A stretch of DNA of 64,000 nucleotides from Zeus faber (lineage: Eukaryota > Chordata > Actinopteri > Zeiformes > Zeidae), in contig OY482861.1 in the NCBI GenBank assembly GCA_960531495.1, positions 3,771,001 through 3,835,000 on the forward strand, read 5' to 3'. How positions within the stretch are numbered: the stretch's first letter is position 1; each line of letters begins with the position of its first letter. The notes beneath the pieces were generated by a model. It made no database searches. It worked only from the letters and a program-made list of their open reading frames with translations, and was not told the DNA's origin. The position numbers and the translations under genes were made by a program. Below, piece after piece: positions 37,061 to 48,279 of the stretch.

Positions 37061-37753
37061 CAATTAGTAAAGGTGTATGAGGAAGAGCCCAGAGTGCCAC
37101 AGCCACAGAAGAACCCCCATGAATACCATTTCTATATTGAAGAACTGAGTTATTAAAATTAGATAAGTACTATAGTTAGTTCCTCCCGTTCCTTCTGGAA
37201 CATTGGGCGACGAGGCCCACCATTTGCTCCTTACCAGAATGGCTTCTTCCTGTCGTTTCCGTAACATGCTTTTTTTACAGGGTGAAGTTGTTAACCCGAC
37301 GCCCAACCCCCAACCTAGAGGACCGGGTGCTGACTTACCCGTGTCACAAAGGCATTCTTGGCAGTGCTGACTTACCCGTGTCACAAAGGCATTATTGTTA
37401 TCATTATTATATATTTACAATAATAATAATAATAATAAGTTTGAGCCGTTCCGTCAGTAATCTGTCTATAGAGAAGGGGGCCGCGGCGGACTACAGCTGG
37501 CAGCCGCCGGTGAGCTCGTAGACGTGGTGGTGGTGCGGACTGCCGAGCATCATGCCCAAGGTCTCCTCTCCGATTCACATGAAGTACTATAGGTCACCAC
37601 TAATGCGAATACGTTTAAGATCAAAGACTGTTGAATGTTTAATGTCTTAAGTTTTATTTTTTATCTTTCAAGATAAGCCAAAAGTTGATTCACGGTTGGT
37701 TTGAGAGCAAGTTTTTACACAATGTGAATGACTTCTCGAGAGGATATATCTAT
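37061..37753. other. Unassigned sequence with a short direct repeat
   Basis: TGCTGACTTACCCGTGTCAC with AAAGGCATT occurs twice in tandem (about 37329 and 37364). A GC-rich patch lies at 37470-37560. No gene supported. Confidence 0.4.
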
Positions 37754-38106
37754 TGTTGGATGTAGTATAGCGCACAAAATGGCGGCTAATAGAAATAACA
37801 GGGCATTTTACTTAAAATGGTGCCCAACATATAAAAAGTCTCTTTATGACATCTCTCATCCAAAAAGCCTTTATGACGACTTGCAAAATAACCTTTATGA
37901 CAACTGGCCTAGGAGGATATATATATAGGAGCGTGTCTAAAGACTCGGGCTCTCTCTCGCTTGGTCGCTCCTGCTTTGGGGTCGTCTCCTGGTCTTTGTC
38001 ATTGTGCCAATAAAGGATCCATTCTGCATCGCATCCGTCTCCATCTGATTGAAGAATCTCTCGACATCAACAAACCTGGGAGGGATCGGTTTCCCAGATC
38101 CCAACA
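37754..38106 (+). repeat. ERV family 2 5' LTR
   Basis: 353 bp, TGTTGGAT to CCCAACA. TATATATATA at 37916-37927 and AATAAA at 38009-38014. It differs from the 3' LTR by about five substitutions and one 22-bp stretch near its start that the 3' LTR lacks. Confidence 0.93.
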
Positions 38107-38109
38107 GTT

Positions 38110-38127
38110 TGGGGGCTCGTCCGGGAT
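38110..38127 (+). other. Primer-binding site, tRNA-Pro type
   Basis: TGGGGGCTCGTCCGGGAT, 3 bases after the LTR end. It is the tRNA-Pro site used by murine gammaretroviruses. Confidence 0.93.
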
Positions 38128-38203
38128 GTCGAGGAGATTTTAGAGATTGACAGACCGAAAGTTGCCCCAGACGTTTGCCTACGGATGACTCTGGTCGACC
38201 ACA

Positions 38204-38218
38204 TCTAAAAGGTAAGCA
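38204..38218 (+). promoter_or_regulatory. Candidate major splice donor of ERV family 2
   Basis: CTAAAAG/GTAAGC, GT at 38212-38213, 85 bases after the PBS. It shares its context with the family 1 donor at 5919. Confidence 0.65.
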
Positions 38219-38610
38219 CTGGCCTGTTACATCGAACCTGTGCAAATTGGACTTTGTCAAATTTTGAGTCGGAAGTAAAAGGGGGTCCGGGAGAGAAATT
38301 AAAGCTAAGCAACGATTGAGGTGGATGCAATGTTTGCAATGTACGATTTTATGCAGTGATGTGCGCTGGTTGTGAAACACACAGACATGTATTAAAACTA
38401 TTTGTGGGACTGGGATAGAACCCCCAGTAGTCGGCCGCAGTTTTCTCAGGAAGCTGTAGAACTTGCCGATTAGGTCCCAGAATAGGGCATTGCGTCCATA
38501 CATGGTCTGTTGATCACGTGGAAGAATTTTGAAGTTTGTGGCGGTTAGTACATATGTGGTGAAGTGGTAGCCGGCCTGTTCCCTCGTGCCTCTCTGGTAA
38601 TACATCCATG

Positions 38611-38830
38611 TATGAGCCTGTATACGGACTTTGATAAGAATCTATGAGCCTTTATAGGACGTTTATAAATTTGCCCCCTAATCGATTGATAATAAATCTA
38701 TGAGCCTTCCCCAGGACGTTTATCAGATTGCCCCATAGTCAACTGATAAAAATCTATGAGCCTTGCCCAGGACGTTTATAAATTTAATTGATGAGTATAT
38801 GAGCCGTTTTTCAGGACATTTATGAAAACA
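38611..38830 (+). repeat. ERV family 2 leader repeat, about 60-bp unit
   Basis: Four diverged units with TATGAGCC, CAGGACGTTTAT and TTGATAA-type boxes. Confidence 0.75.
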
Positions 38831-38983
38831 TATATGGGCAACAAGGAACTTGGCCTTTTTGTCCGCGTTTGATTGGGGGGGTCTCGTCTGCATGTGCGCA
38901 TGGGCGTAGCACGGACGTGTGGTTGAACTTGGCCTTTTGATCTGAGTTACGGAGAATTTGGGGTCTCTCAAATCCCGGCCGGG

Positions 38984-39745
38984 TAATAAAACAGGCGGAC
39001 AACAGACATCGTTTTACTGTTACAGGCGGACATTAGATACCGTTATACTGTAGCAGGCGGACAACAGATACCGTTATACTGTTAAAATTGTTTAAATAGA
39101 ACAGGCGGACAACAGACATCGTTATACTGTTACAGGCGGACAACAGAGACACCGTTATACTGTAGCAGGCGGACAACAGATACCGTTATACTGTCAAAAT
39201 TGTTTGGATAAAACAGGCGGACAACAGACATCGTTATACTGTTACAGGCGGACAACAGAGACACCGTTATACTGTAGCAGGCGGACAACAGATACCGTTA
39301 TACTGTCAAAATTGTTTGGATAAAACAGGCGGACAACAGACATCGTTATACTGTTACAGGCGGACAACAAAGACACCGTTATACTGTGGCAGGCGGACAA
39401 CGGATACCGTTATACTGTTAAAATTGTTTGGATAAAACAGGCGGACAACAGACATCGTTATACTGTTACAGGCGGACAACAGAGACACCATTATACTGTA
39501 GCAGGCGGACAACAGATACCGTTATACTGTCAAAATTGTTTGGATAAAACAGGCGGACAACAGACATCGTTATACTGTTACAGGCGGACAACAAAGACAC
39601 CGTTATACTGTGGCAGGCGGACAACGGATACCGTTATACTGTTAAAATTGTTTCGATAAAACAGGCGGACAACAGAAATCGTTATACTGTAGCAGGACAA
39701 ATACTGTTACAGGCGGACAACGGATACCGTTATACTGTTAAAATT
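38984..39745 (+). repeat. ERV family 2 leader higher-order tandem repeat
   Basis: A basic unit of about 37 bp (CAGGCGGACAACAG followed by CGTTATACTGT) is arranged in threes as a ~112-bp higher-order unit (starts near 38984, 39098, 39210, 39322, 39434, 39546, 39657) closed by AAAATTGTTTGGATAAAA. It lies between the PBS and gag, where packaging signals usually sit. No coding function. Confidence 0.9.
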
Positions 39746-39893
39746 TGAACCAGTAGGCTAAGGAGATTCCTGTTTTTTCTCTGACGTGGACCGGGAGGTT
39801 GGTTTTGGCCGAGTGTCTGTGTGGCCTGTGTGTGTGTGTGTAGAGCACCCCTGGTTTTTCTGTGGTGAGGACAGAGAGGTAAAGTTGGACAAT

Positions 39894-42133
39894 ATGTCGA
39901 CGGCAGGATATAAACCGATTAGTGTACAAGTGGAGTTGTTGTTGACGGCTCTGGAAGGTGCCAAAAAGACGGAATGGGGTCCTAGGAAGGACATGAAAGA
40001 CGAGTTAAATCTCGCATTGGGGCGACAGGGAGTAAACCAAGATGACAAATTGCCGTTGGGGCCAGTGTTGTGGAAGAGGGAAAAAGAGTATAAGAAAGCG
40101 GTAGAAGACGCGGAGGAGGCCGCCAAGGGCAAGTTGTGGTTGTCACGAAAGAAGTTGCATAAGGTCAGAGACGAGGAAGAGGGCCACAGATGCAAGTGGT
40201 TTTCGTGGGCCATGTTTTGGCAGGGGATAGCTCATCAGTTGAAGAACAACAGAGTAAAATGGAGGAAGAGGCCTCTTTGCAGCGGAAGGCCGAAGCGGCA
40301 CCGACCGCGCCTCCGTTGCCCAGTGCGATGTATCCAATATTGGAAATAGACTCGGGCAGATTCCAAATAGAGGTAGAGAATGGTCCTGAAAGGGGGTCTG
40401 ACGGGTGTGGGACAGGGACTCCACCGATGAGGGCTGAGGACCGTCCACCGTGCGGGCCAAGGCCAGCAAACCAGCTGGGCCCTGAAATGGAGGCGCCGCC
40501 CAGGGAAGTTTTTCCCCAGGGGCCCCTGCCATGCACTGTGACGTGGGAGCAAACGGCGTTGCACAGAATTAGGAATGAGACACGGGAACAACAACGGGAA
40601 GTTGCGGACCGCGAGGAGGCGTGTCGCAAATATCGCCCGATGGGAGGGATTAAAACAGGAGGCCGTCAAGTCACTGTTCGAGGAGTTTTGACAGGCATTT
40701 ATGACGACACAAAGGACACTGACGACGGGGAACCGAGAAGGCAAAAAAAGGGAGGGACGATTGGAACCCACAGAGGGGTGGTGAGAGTGACGAATGGCTC
40801 CTCCCAGGAGGGCAGTTCCTATGATGACACAGAGGACGAGGAAACTAAGGTGTTAAGGGAAATAGCGGACTTGGAAAAAAAGATTGGGACGTCGCACAAA
40901 CACATGCCCACCCCGCGCCCCAAAGATACTGATATTAACCGACGACAGGCCAGACTCACGGCTCGTACCCGACATCAAGCCGGGGGAACGACCAGTCCGG
41001 CTCACACTCGCACCGGACTACCCTACGGGCCCGAAGGCCCACAGTCCCGCTTAATGTTACCCCTAATGCAGGAAAGTGGAGGTCCTCCGGTGTACCGACC
41101 GTACGGGCTGAGTGACCTCCAGGCCCTAGCGGACAAATTACCGCCCCTACACGGGGGGGCATGGTGTGGTTGGAAAAATTAAGCGGCCTAACGGCAGGCC
41201 ACACCCTAGCCCTTGGCGATTACCGTGGGGTGGCGCGGTGTATGACTCCGGGGGAGGCGCAAGAGATCGAACGCGACGCTAAAACCACGCATACGGCCGA
41301 TCAGGAACCGTTACACATGATTGCCCTAATGATGCCATACGTTTCCTCCTACTGTGGCCCCCACCGTCCCTAAGTTTCCCTGGAAGGAAGGACGGTCCCC
41401 TAGAGAGCACCTGACGGCATGTAAGGACGAATGGACTCGTTTGACCGGTAGTCACCCTGAAAAGGACCGAAACTCGATCGAATGGTATCGGAGGGCGGTG
41501 TTAGAGGGGGCTGAGGGGACAGTAAAGGACGCCATGATGGCCAATCCCGACATCCCGGGATGCCCCTCTACGACCTGGGAAAGACATTTTGTACACCACA
41601 TGCAGCGAGCGCTCGACTCCAAGGAGAAGGAGGCCTCTGCGGTTAAGGACCTGCAGCTGCAACTACTAAAATTAGAACTAGACAAGGCCCGACGGGATGC
41701 GACCGATAAAAAGAAGGCGGGGACCGCCAAACAAATGTCTGCGCAGGCCGGCCCACCGGGTCCAGCCACTCCTGATTTGCACCCGATCCCATTATGGGAG
41801 GAACAAGGCCCCTACCCTCCAGGGCCTCAAAGGCGTGGATGGGGCCAGGGGCGGGGCTATGGGGCTCGACCATGGGGACAGCGAGGTATGAGAGAGGGAC
41901 CTTCGGGGCATCCGATGCAAGACGGATGCTACGCGTGTGGAGAAAGAGGCCATTGGTCAAGGGAATGTCCATACCAAGGGCAGAAGCCCCAACACCCGCG
42001 GGGAATGCGTGGGTCCAGAGGACCTTACCGAGGGGGTCGAGTGGCCCCCAACCCGCATCGGGCGCTTGGCCCTGTGGCAGGAGCCTTCCCGCTCCGGGAT
42101 TTTGGATGGGAAGACCCTGAGAACCAGCAGTGA
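39894..42133 (+). pseudogene. ERV family 2 gag (frameshifted), ending in TGA before pol
   Basis: It starts at ATG 39894 (STAGYKPISV). Matrix-like part to about 40190. The frame then changes and runs through a long proline- and acid-rich region (about 40190-41182) with a PPVY late-domain motif near 41086-41097. Two more frame changes (about 41160 and 41350) lead to the capsid C-terminal part, a charged coiled-coil-like segment (41600-41715) and one CX2CX4HX4C zinc knuckle (41927-41968, CYACGERGHWSREC). The end is a basic, glycine-rich tail. It stops at TGA 42131-42133. The three frame changes mean it cannot make full Gag. One knuckle is usual for gamma-type Gag. Confidence 0.85.
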
Positions 42134-45100
42134 CACACCCCACAGAGAAAGCCAAGAGCAGGGGGCCAGGCAGACCCCATGCTCCCAATGGAAGTGTTAG
42201 GCGAATCACTGCCGTTCTTGGTAGACACAGGGGCCACCCATTCAACATTCAACTGAACCGGCCTCTGTCGCCTCACCATATGTCGCGCAACACCGTGAAC
42301 GTTGTGGGTTTCTCTGGGATAGGACAACAACTGCCCGTTACCAAGCCATTATCAACCAGACTGGGGAATCAACGGCTACTCCACCCGTATGTCATGTCTC
42401 CCCAAGTGCCCGTGAACCTCATGGGTCGTGATCTACTAATACGATTGGAGGCCAGCGTGTTGTGCTCTACAGATGGACTAATTGTGACTCTCCCTGATGG
42501 AACTGAACTGGCCTGCGGCCATGCCCTGACAGCAGGGGGCCAGTGGCTATTGGCCTCCCCCGAACCCCAAATGGCAGATATCTACTGGGGTTTAATTGTT
42601 ACCCCCGGCAGACCACATCCTGAAGGGATCCTCGCCCAGTACGCCCGGTGGAAACCCTGGATTTCTCTGCTGGCACCCTACCTCGTTCCCCCCGACCCGC
42701 CCCATGTCACATTATTCTACGATCGAGACCAAACCGAAGTATACGCGGATTTGTTCAGAGATATTGAGGATACTGAGTGGGAAATTGTCACTCACAATAT
42801 TTACGTCGGTCCCCTAGGTGTCGCAACCGCGGTGGACCTCACGCCCGAGCAGGCGGTCTGGTATCAAATGGCTCCCACCGCGGTTCCCCATGTCTCCTTA
42901 GCAATACACTCCAACCATGACGCTAAGGACCTAGGGCCCATGACGAAGACCGCTGTGTCACTGACCGATTGGACTCAGACACAGATCCCCCAGGTGTGTT
43001 ACTCCCCGTCGACCAAGATATATCGAATCTCACTCACAGGTCGCGATGCCGTCCGTCTAGAACACGACGAAGTAGCTCGTGACCACGGCTGTGAGAGAAC
43101 TGACCACCCGAGGTTGGCACAGGCTCTGGAAACTTTGCCTCCCCACCTGTGGTCGGCCGGACCGACGGACGTTGGCCTGGCTTCTTGCCCCCCGGTGACC
43201 TTTGAGGTGACCCCGGGGGGCCCCATTTGGCTCCCTCTGTACTCCAGGAAACCGGAGGCTGAAGCAGGGATAGCCGAGACGATAGAAGGACTAAAAGCCT
43301 CTGGGGTGTTAGAACCCTCCACCTCTCCATGGAACACACCTATTCTCCCGGTGGAGAAAGCAGGAACAGGGAAATACCGCATGGCACATGATCTCCGCGC
43401 AATCAATAACATCCTCAAAACCCCGATCATACCGGTTCCGAACCCTTACACCGCGCTAAATAGTCTCAGTCCCACGCCTAAGTATTTCACTTGCATTGAC
43501 TTGGCCAATGCGTTTTTCTGTCTACCCCTAGCGCAGGGATGTCGGGATTTTTTCTCGTTCAACTACAAAGGTGAACAATTACGCTACACCAGGATGCCAC
43601 AGGGGTTTGCGGCGTCCCCAGGCCTTTTTAATCAGGCCCTGCGCGAGGCACTGGACGAGTGCCCCCTCCCGGAGGGCTGCACGTTGATCCAGTATGTTGA
43701 TGATCTCCTACTGGCCGCCCCCGACGCCGACTCCTGCTTAGCCGCCACGTTGACGGTTCTCCACCGATTGGCAGACACGGGGTTCAAAGTGAGCAAAACC
43801 AAACTACAAGGCGTCCGCCAAACGGTCACCTTCTTGGGCCGCGTGGTTTCCAAAACAGGCGCGGGCCTCACCACGAGTCATCAAGACTCCATATTACATC
43901 ACGCGCGCCCTCAGACGGTGAAACAAATTCTATCCTTCTTAGGATTGACCGGATATAGTCGCGCCTATATTCCAGATTACGCGGGCCGCACACGCCCGCT
44001 CCGTGCGCTCGTTAACGCACAAGGCATGCGCAATTTGCGGGCTCCGTTGGTCTGGACCGAACAGGCCGAAGAATCGTTTATCGCACTAAAACAGGCCCTC
44101 GCGTGCGCAACCGACCTGTCCGTTCCAGATTACACTCAGCCTTTTTTCCTCGATGTTTCTGAAACACCAGGCGTCGCTAACGGGGTGTTGTTTCAGAAAA
44201 AAGGGGGAGGGAGGAAAGTGCTAATGTACGCCAGCAGCATGCTCGACAAAACCGAGGAACGCCATCCACCGTGCACAAGACATGCCGCAGGTGTTGCGAA
44301 GATATTACAGAAAACCGCGCACCTGGTCATGGGCCACCCGCTAACAGTGTTAACCATGCACAGCGTTGTGGCCTACGTGAATTCGGTAAAATTCACCCTC
44401 ACCCCTCTAAGACAACACCGATTGAGCTGTTTTTTGACCGAACCAAACTTAGTGTTCACGCACGAGGGCATCAATATGGCAGACCACATGGATGTAGAGG
44501 GAGGAAAGCCCCACCATTGTGAGGCGCTGGTACAGACAGAAATCGGCCCAGAGGGCGGAAGTCATGGCACTGCAGGCGGAAAACCCATCAGACATGCTCG
44601 TGAGATGCAGGACCTAGAAAAGGCGCTCCTCCTCCCGCGTAAGGTGGCAGTGGTGAAATGCCGAGGGCATGGGGTAGGAAACAGTGAGGTAGCGAGAGGG
44701 AACAGGCAGGCAGACGCCGCGGCAAAGGCTGCAGCCGGCTACCACGTGGCGTTTCAGATGGTGTGTGAGGATGGCCTCATGGGAGAAGAGTTAGACGAAG
44801 ACACGGTTAGTGAGGCCCAAAAGGGGGCGACGGACCAGGAGAGGACATTGTGGACCCAAAGGGGAGCGACATGTGGGGGAGAATTGTGGAGAGGCCCGGA
44901 TGGTCGGGTAGTGTTACCACCGGGACTGCAACAGAGTGTGGTGGGAGAAGCCCACGGGTTGGGACATGTGGGAGTGGCTCAGGTGAAACGGAACCTTTGC
45001 CACTGGTGGCACCCCTATTTGGACGAAATAATCAAGGAGTATGTGCGGTCCTGCCCGGTGTGCACCATGTACAACCCCCGGCCGGGGATCCGGCCGGAAA

Positions 45101-45198
45101 TGGGAAAGTTCCCGCTTCCCGAGTGCCCAGGGGGAGAAGTCGTGATTGACTACCGACCCGGATGGTCGGGTAGTGTTACCACCGGGACTCCAACATAG
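42134..45198 (+). pseudogene. ERV family 2 pol, first part: protease, RT, damaged RNase H, integrase zinc finger
   Basis: Directly after the gag TGA and in the same frame, protease begins (LVDTGATHS near 42218-42244, active-site DTG). The frame shifts near 42240-42250, and a long open frame (to 45198) then carries the rest of protease (VNLMGRDLL near 42414), RT with CIDLANAFFCLPL, RMPQGFAASPGLF and YVDD at 43692-43703, and the connection domain. RNase H is shortened: around 44545-44610 the sequence jumps from its start to the segment after the third catalytic residue, so the usual DG, AEL and TDS blocks are absent. The integrase zinc finger ([14 protein letters not shown]) follows. The frame is lost at a 262-bp tandem duplication. 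Confidence 0.88.
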
Positions 45199-45418
45199 TG
45201 TGGTGGGAGAAGCCCACGGGTTGGGACATGTGGGAGTGGCTCAGGTGAAACGGAACCTTTGCCACTGGTGGCACCCCTATTTGGACGAAATAATCAAGGA
45301 GTATGTGCGGTCCTGCCCGGTGTGCACCATGTACAACCCCCGGCCGGGGATCCGGCCGGAAATGGGAAAGTTCCCGCTTCCCGAGTGCCCAGGGGGAGAA
45401 ATCGTGATTGACTACACC
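44895..45418 (+). repeat. 262-bp tandem duplication in integrase
   Basis: 44895-45156 and 45157-45418 are copies with about three differences. Both start CCCGGATGGTCGGGTAG. The unit length is not a multiple of three, so it shifts the frame and stops pol at 45198. Confidence 0.95.
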
Positions 45419-46301
45419 GACATGATGGTCCCGGTGAGGGGACAGCGGTACCTCCTCGTGTGTGTGGATGCTCTGACCGGCTGGCCGGAAGCATGCCCCA
45501 CCAAGAGGGAGGACAGCGCCACGGTGGTCAAGTTCCTCATAAATCAGTACATCCCCCGGCACGGGTTCCCGCGCAAAGTCCGAAGTGACAACGGGACCCA
45601 TTTTAAGAATAAAGACCTCCAGAGGGTGGAGGCGGCACTAGGTCTAAGACACGTGTTCGGGACGGTGTACCACCCACAGTCGCAGGGCAAAGTTGAAAGA
45701 ATGAATCAGACACTAAAAACAAAATTGGCCAAAATATGTGCACAGACCTCCCTCAACTGGGTGGACGCCCTCCCAATCGCGCTTATGTCCATACGGAGTT
45801 CACTTAATAGGGGAACCGGGTTCACGCCGGATGAGTTACTTACCGGGCGCCAGTTCCCTGGGCCCAGCGCAGCGCCAAAGTGGGGGGAGGAACAGGAAAT
45901 GTTGCTAAGAAAAGCATACTTTAACGACCTGCGAGCCCTTGTTGCCAGTTTTGCCTCACAGGTGGAAGAGACGAGGGGAAAGCCCAGGTGACTCCGAGCT
46001 CCACACGGCAGAGTGGGACCTGCTGAGGGTCATCAAGCGAAAGTGGGCGGACCCCCGGTGGACGGGACCACATCGGGTCACCGAGCGCACCTCCCGCGCC
46101 GTCCGGTTCGAGGGAAAAGGGGACACGTGGTATCACTGGAGCCAGTGTGCCCCAGCCTTCAACCTGGGCAGCCAACGACCAGATCCTCACAGCACCACAA
46201 CACAGCCCGACCCCAGAGGAACGGGCGGCAGCCGCCCAATCGAGGCACTCACTGTTAGCTGCAAGGGTGATAGTGCTGGAAACCTCTCCCTTAGGTCATA
46301 G
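45157..46301 (+). pseudogene. ERV family 2 pol, second part: integrase
   Basis: An open frame within 45146-45991 repeats the zinc finger (second copy of the duplication) and continues through the catalytic core with all three acidic residues: IDYTDM (near 45406-45423), SDNGTHF (near 45586-45606) and QGKVERMNQ (near 45685-45711). [13 protein letters not shown] follows. A frame change near 45985 precedes the SH3-like C-terminal part (KRKWADPRWTGPHRV near 46038-46083) and the end at 46301. The core looks intact but has no connected start because of the duplication upstream. Confidence 0.86.
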
Positions 46302-46475
46302 AGGAGCGAGGTGGGACGGTCACCATTCCCCGCCCAGAAGCAGACTGTCCAACTGCATGGAACCCCAGCTACTTCTCCTTCTGAGTGGTTTATGGTCCAT
46401 GGTGTGGTTGAGAGTTTGTGTGTGGATGTTTATAATTTATTATTTTATAATTTATAATTAACCGGAAAGGATACC
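46302..46475 (+). other. Spacer between pol and env
   Basis: A short AT-rich run (about 46425-46460) precedes the env start. CTCCCTTAGGTCATAG near 46284-46300 could hold the env splice acceptor, which is not certain. Confidence 0.35.
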
Positions 46476-47934
46476 ATGGGGCTGATCAAAATCAATTTCT
46501 TGCCCCCTCAGCGCACCCCCAACACCCCTGAGGCTAGCAAAGATCATTTCATGCCTCCGCCTGACCGGGCTCCAGCTCGAGCCGTGGCCATAATCGATAC
46601 TCGGTACTTTGAAACCCCTAGACGTGATTCAGATGGCCACCGGATACCGAGAGAGTAATCTCTGGTTGAGTTGGATGGCCCAGACGGCCCGAGAGCAGGG
46701 GCTGGGGAGCTGCATAGCGTGTGCGGCGGCTCGACCTTACCTAGTCACGGATCCTGCGCCGTTATATCCTCAGGACGCCTGGGGATACGGTTGTATGCTC
46801 CGATTGACCCGCGAGGCGACTCCACCAAAGTGCAACACCTTAGCTAGACTATTCCCGCCCATGGACAACGAAACACTTTCGGGACCATTTACGCCCCATA
46901 AGGGCGCGGGTAATTACACCTGTTTCAATTTGACCCACGACAAACCCCAGTTTCAACTAGGACAGATCCCGGAGGACTGGTGTAACACCACCCGAGCGGG
47001 AAATGGCGCTATCGGCCATTGGGCGCGGGGCGGCCTCTACTATTACTGCGGGGGTCAACGGCTGTTGACTCGTATCTCTAGTAAAGCGATAGGGGTCTGT
47101 GCCATGGTTAGACTTGTGGCTCCTCTAACGTTGATAGGGGAAAGGACACGGCCCACAGGGCCCTCTAAAGGAAATGGGGACTTGACCACTCAAGGACGCG
47201 GGCACGTTCGCCGCAAACGAGATTTGGGTCAGTTTGACCTCACCCGCGGTTCCCCCACCTACATCGACGCCATCGGAATCCCCCGGGGAGTGCCCGATGA
47301 GTATAAGTTAGCCAATCAGGTGGCGACCGGGTTTGAAAATATCCCCATAAACTCTGCCTTATTCCCCGTGACTTCCAATAAGAATGTTGACCGCATTAAC
47401 TACGTCCATTATAATGTCCAAAGACTGGCCAACCTCACCCGAGATGCCGTGACCGGACTGGCCTCCCAGTTGGACGCCACCTCCCTGATGGCCCTACAGA
47501 ACCGTATGGCCCTTGATATGTTGTTGGCGGAGAAGGGCGGAGTATGTCACATGTTTGGGGAAGTCTGTTGTACGTTCATCCCCAACAATACGGCACCGGA
47601 CTGGTCGGTGACCCGGGCGTTGGAGGGTCTGCGAACCCTAGCAGATACTATGAAGGAACACTCAGGGGTGGACAACCCTGTTAACCGCTGGTTGGACCGG
47701 TTGTTTGGGAAGTGGAAGAGGATACTTATGCCCATCTTAATGTCCGTGGCCACCTTCTTAGCTCTATTGATCACTTGTGGTTGTTGTTGCATCCCGTGCT
47801 GTCGTGCTCTCTGCATGCGCCTGATAATCACGGCAGTGGAAAAGAGGGACAGCACGGTCCCCCACGTACAGATAATGCCGTTGTTGGCCGAGAACTGGAA
47901 ATCACCCGGTACTTTTTGTTTGCTCATTATATAA
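46476..47934 (+). pseudogene. ERV family 2 envelope gene (one frame change near the start)
   Basis: The start ATG at 46476 has a strong initiation context (ACCATGG) and opens 60 codons without an obvious signal peptide. The frame changes between 46609 and 46658, after which 441 codons are open to 47934. Surface subunit: several Cys and N-glycosylation sites (for example NETL, NYTC, NLTH near 46868-46940). A furin-type site RRKR lies at 47209-47220. Transmembrane subunit: ALQNRMALDM (immunosuppressive-domain type, near 47494-47523), CHMFGEVCC (CX6CC, near 47547-47573), a membrane segment (about 47725-47800, MSVATFLALLITCG) with a Cys-rich cytoplasmic edge. Gamma-type, close in form to fish ERV envelopes. 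The frame change and missing signal peptide argue against function. Confidence 0.88.
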
Positions 47935-48279
47935 ATGCTTAAGTTTAGTATAAGGATAACAAAAGTTTAATAATAAGTTTAGTATAAGGTAAGAGATAGT
48001 TAGATCTGTGTAGTTGGTTGAAGATTTTGTTGTTAAACATGGTCCAGGTGGTGAGTGAATGCCATCCTCACGTTCAGTAATATGGATGTTGGTAGGTTTT
48101 CCCACTAAGACAAAAGGGGTTTTCCCTACCAATCACTCCTGGTGCCATGCATTGTCATGAATTGTGTAGTGTTTGTTGTACATGTCATTGCGATGTTGTA
48201 TTTGTTTTCCCCATGGTTATTATATGTTGTAATTACTGTTTTAGAGTGACCTCATATTTAATGAGGTCAAAAGGGGGAT
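47935..48279 (+). other. env-to-LTR segment with polypurine tract
   Basis: 48037-48120 resembles the matching segment of ERV family 1 (26820-26905, minus). The polypurine tract AAAAGGGGGAT lies at 48269-48279, directly before the 3' LTR. No ORF supported. Confidence 0.7.

Noticed and set aside
38984..39745. Regular repeats suggesting a CRISPR-like array
   Set aside because: Units are head-to-tail with no unique spacers, lie between a retroviral PBS and gag, and the genome is a vertebrate's.
39758..40771. Minus-strand ORFs of 129-178 codons
   Set aside because: Antisense shadows of the gag gene.
41643..42248. 201-codon minus-strand ORF
   Set aside because: Antisense shadow of gag and protease; no recognisable domain.
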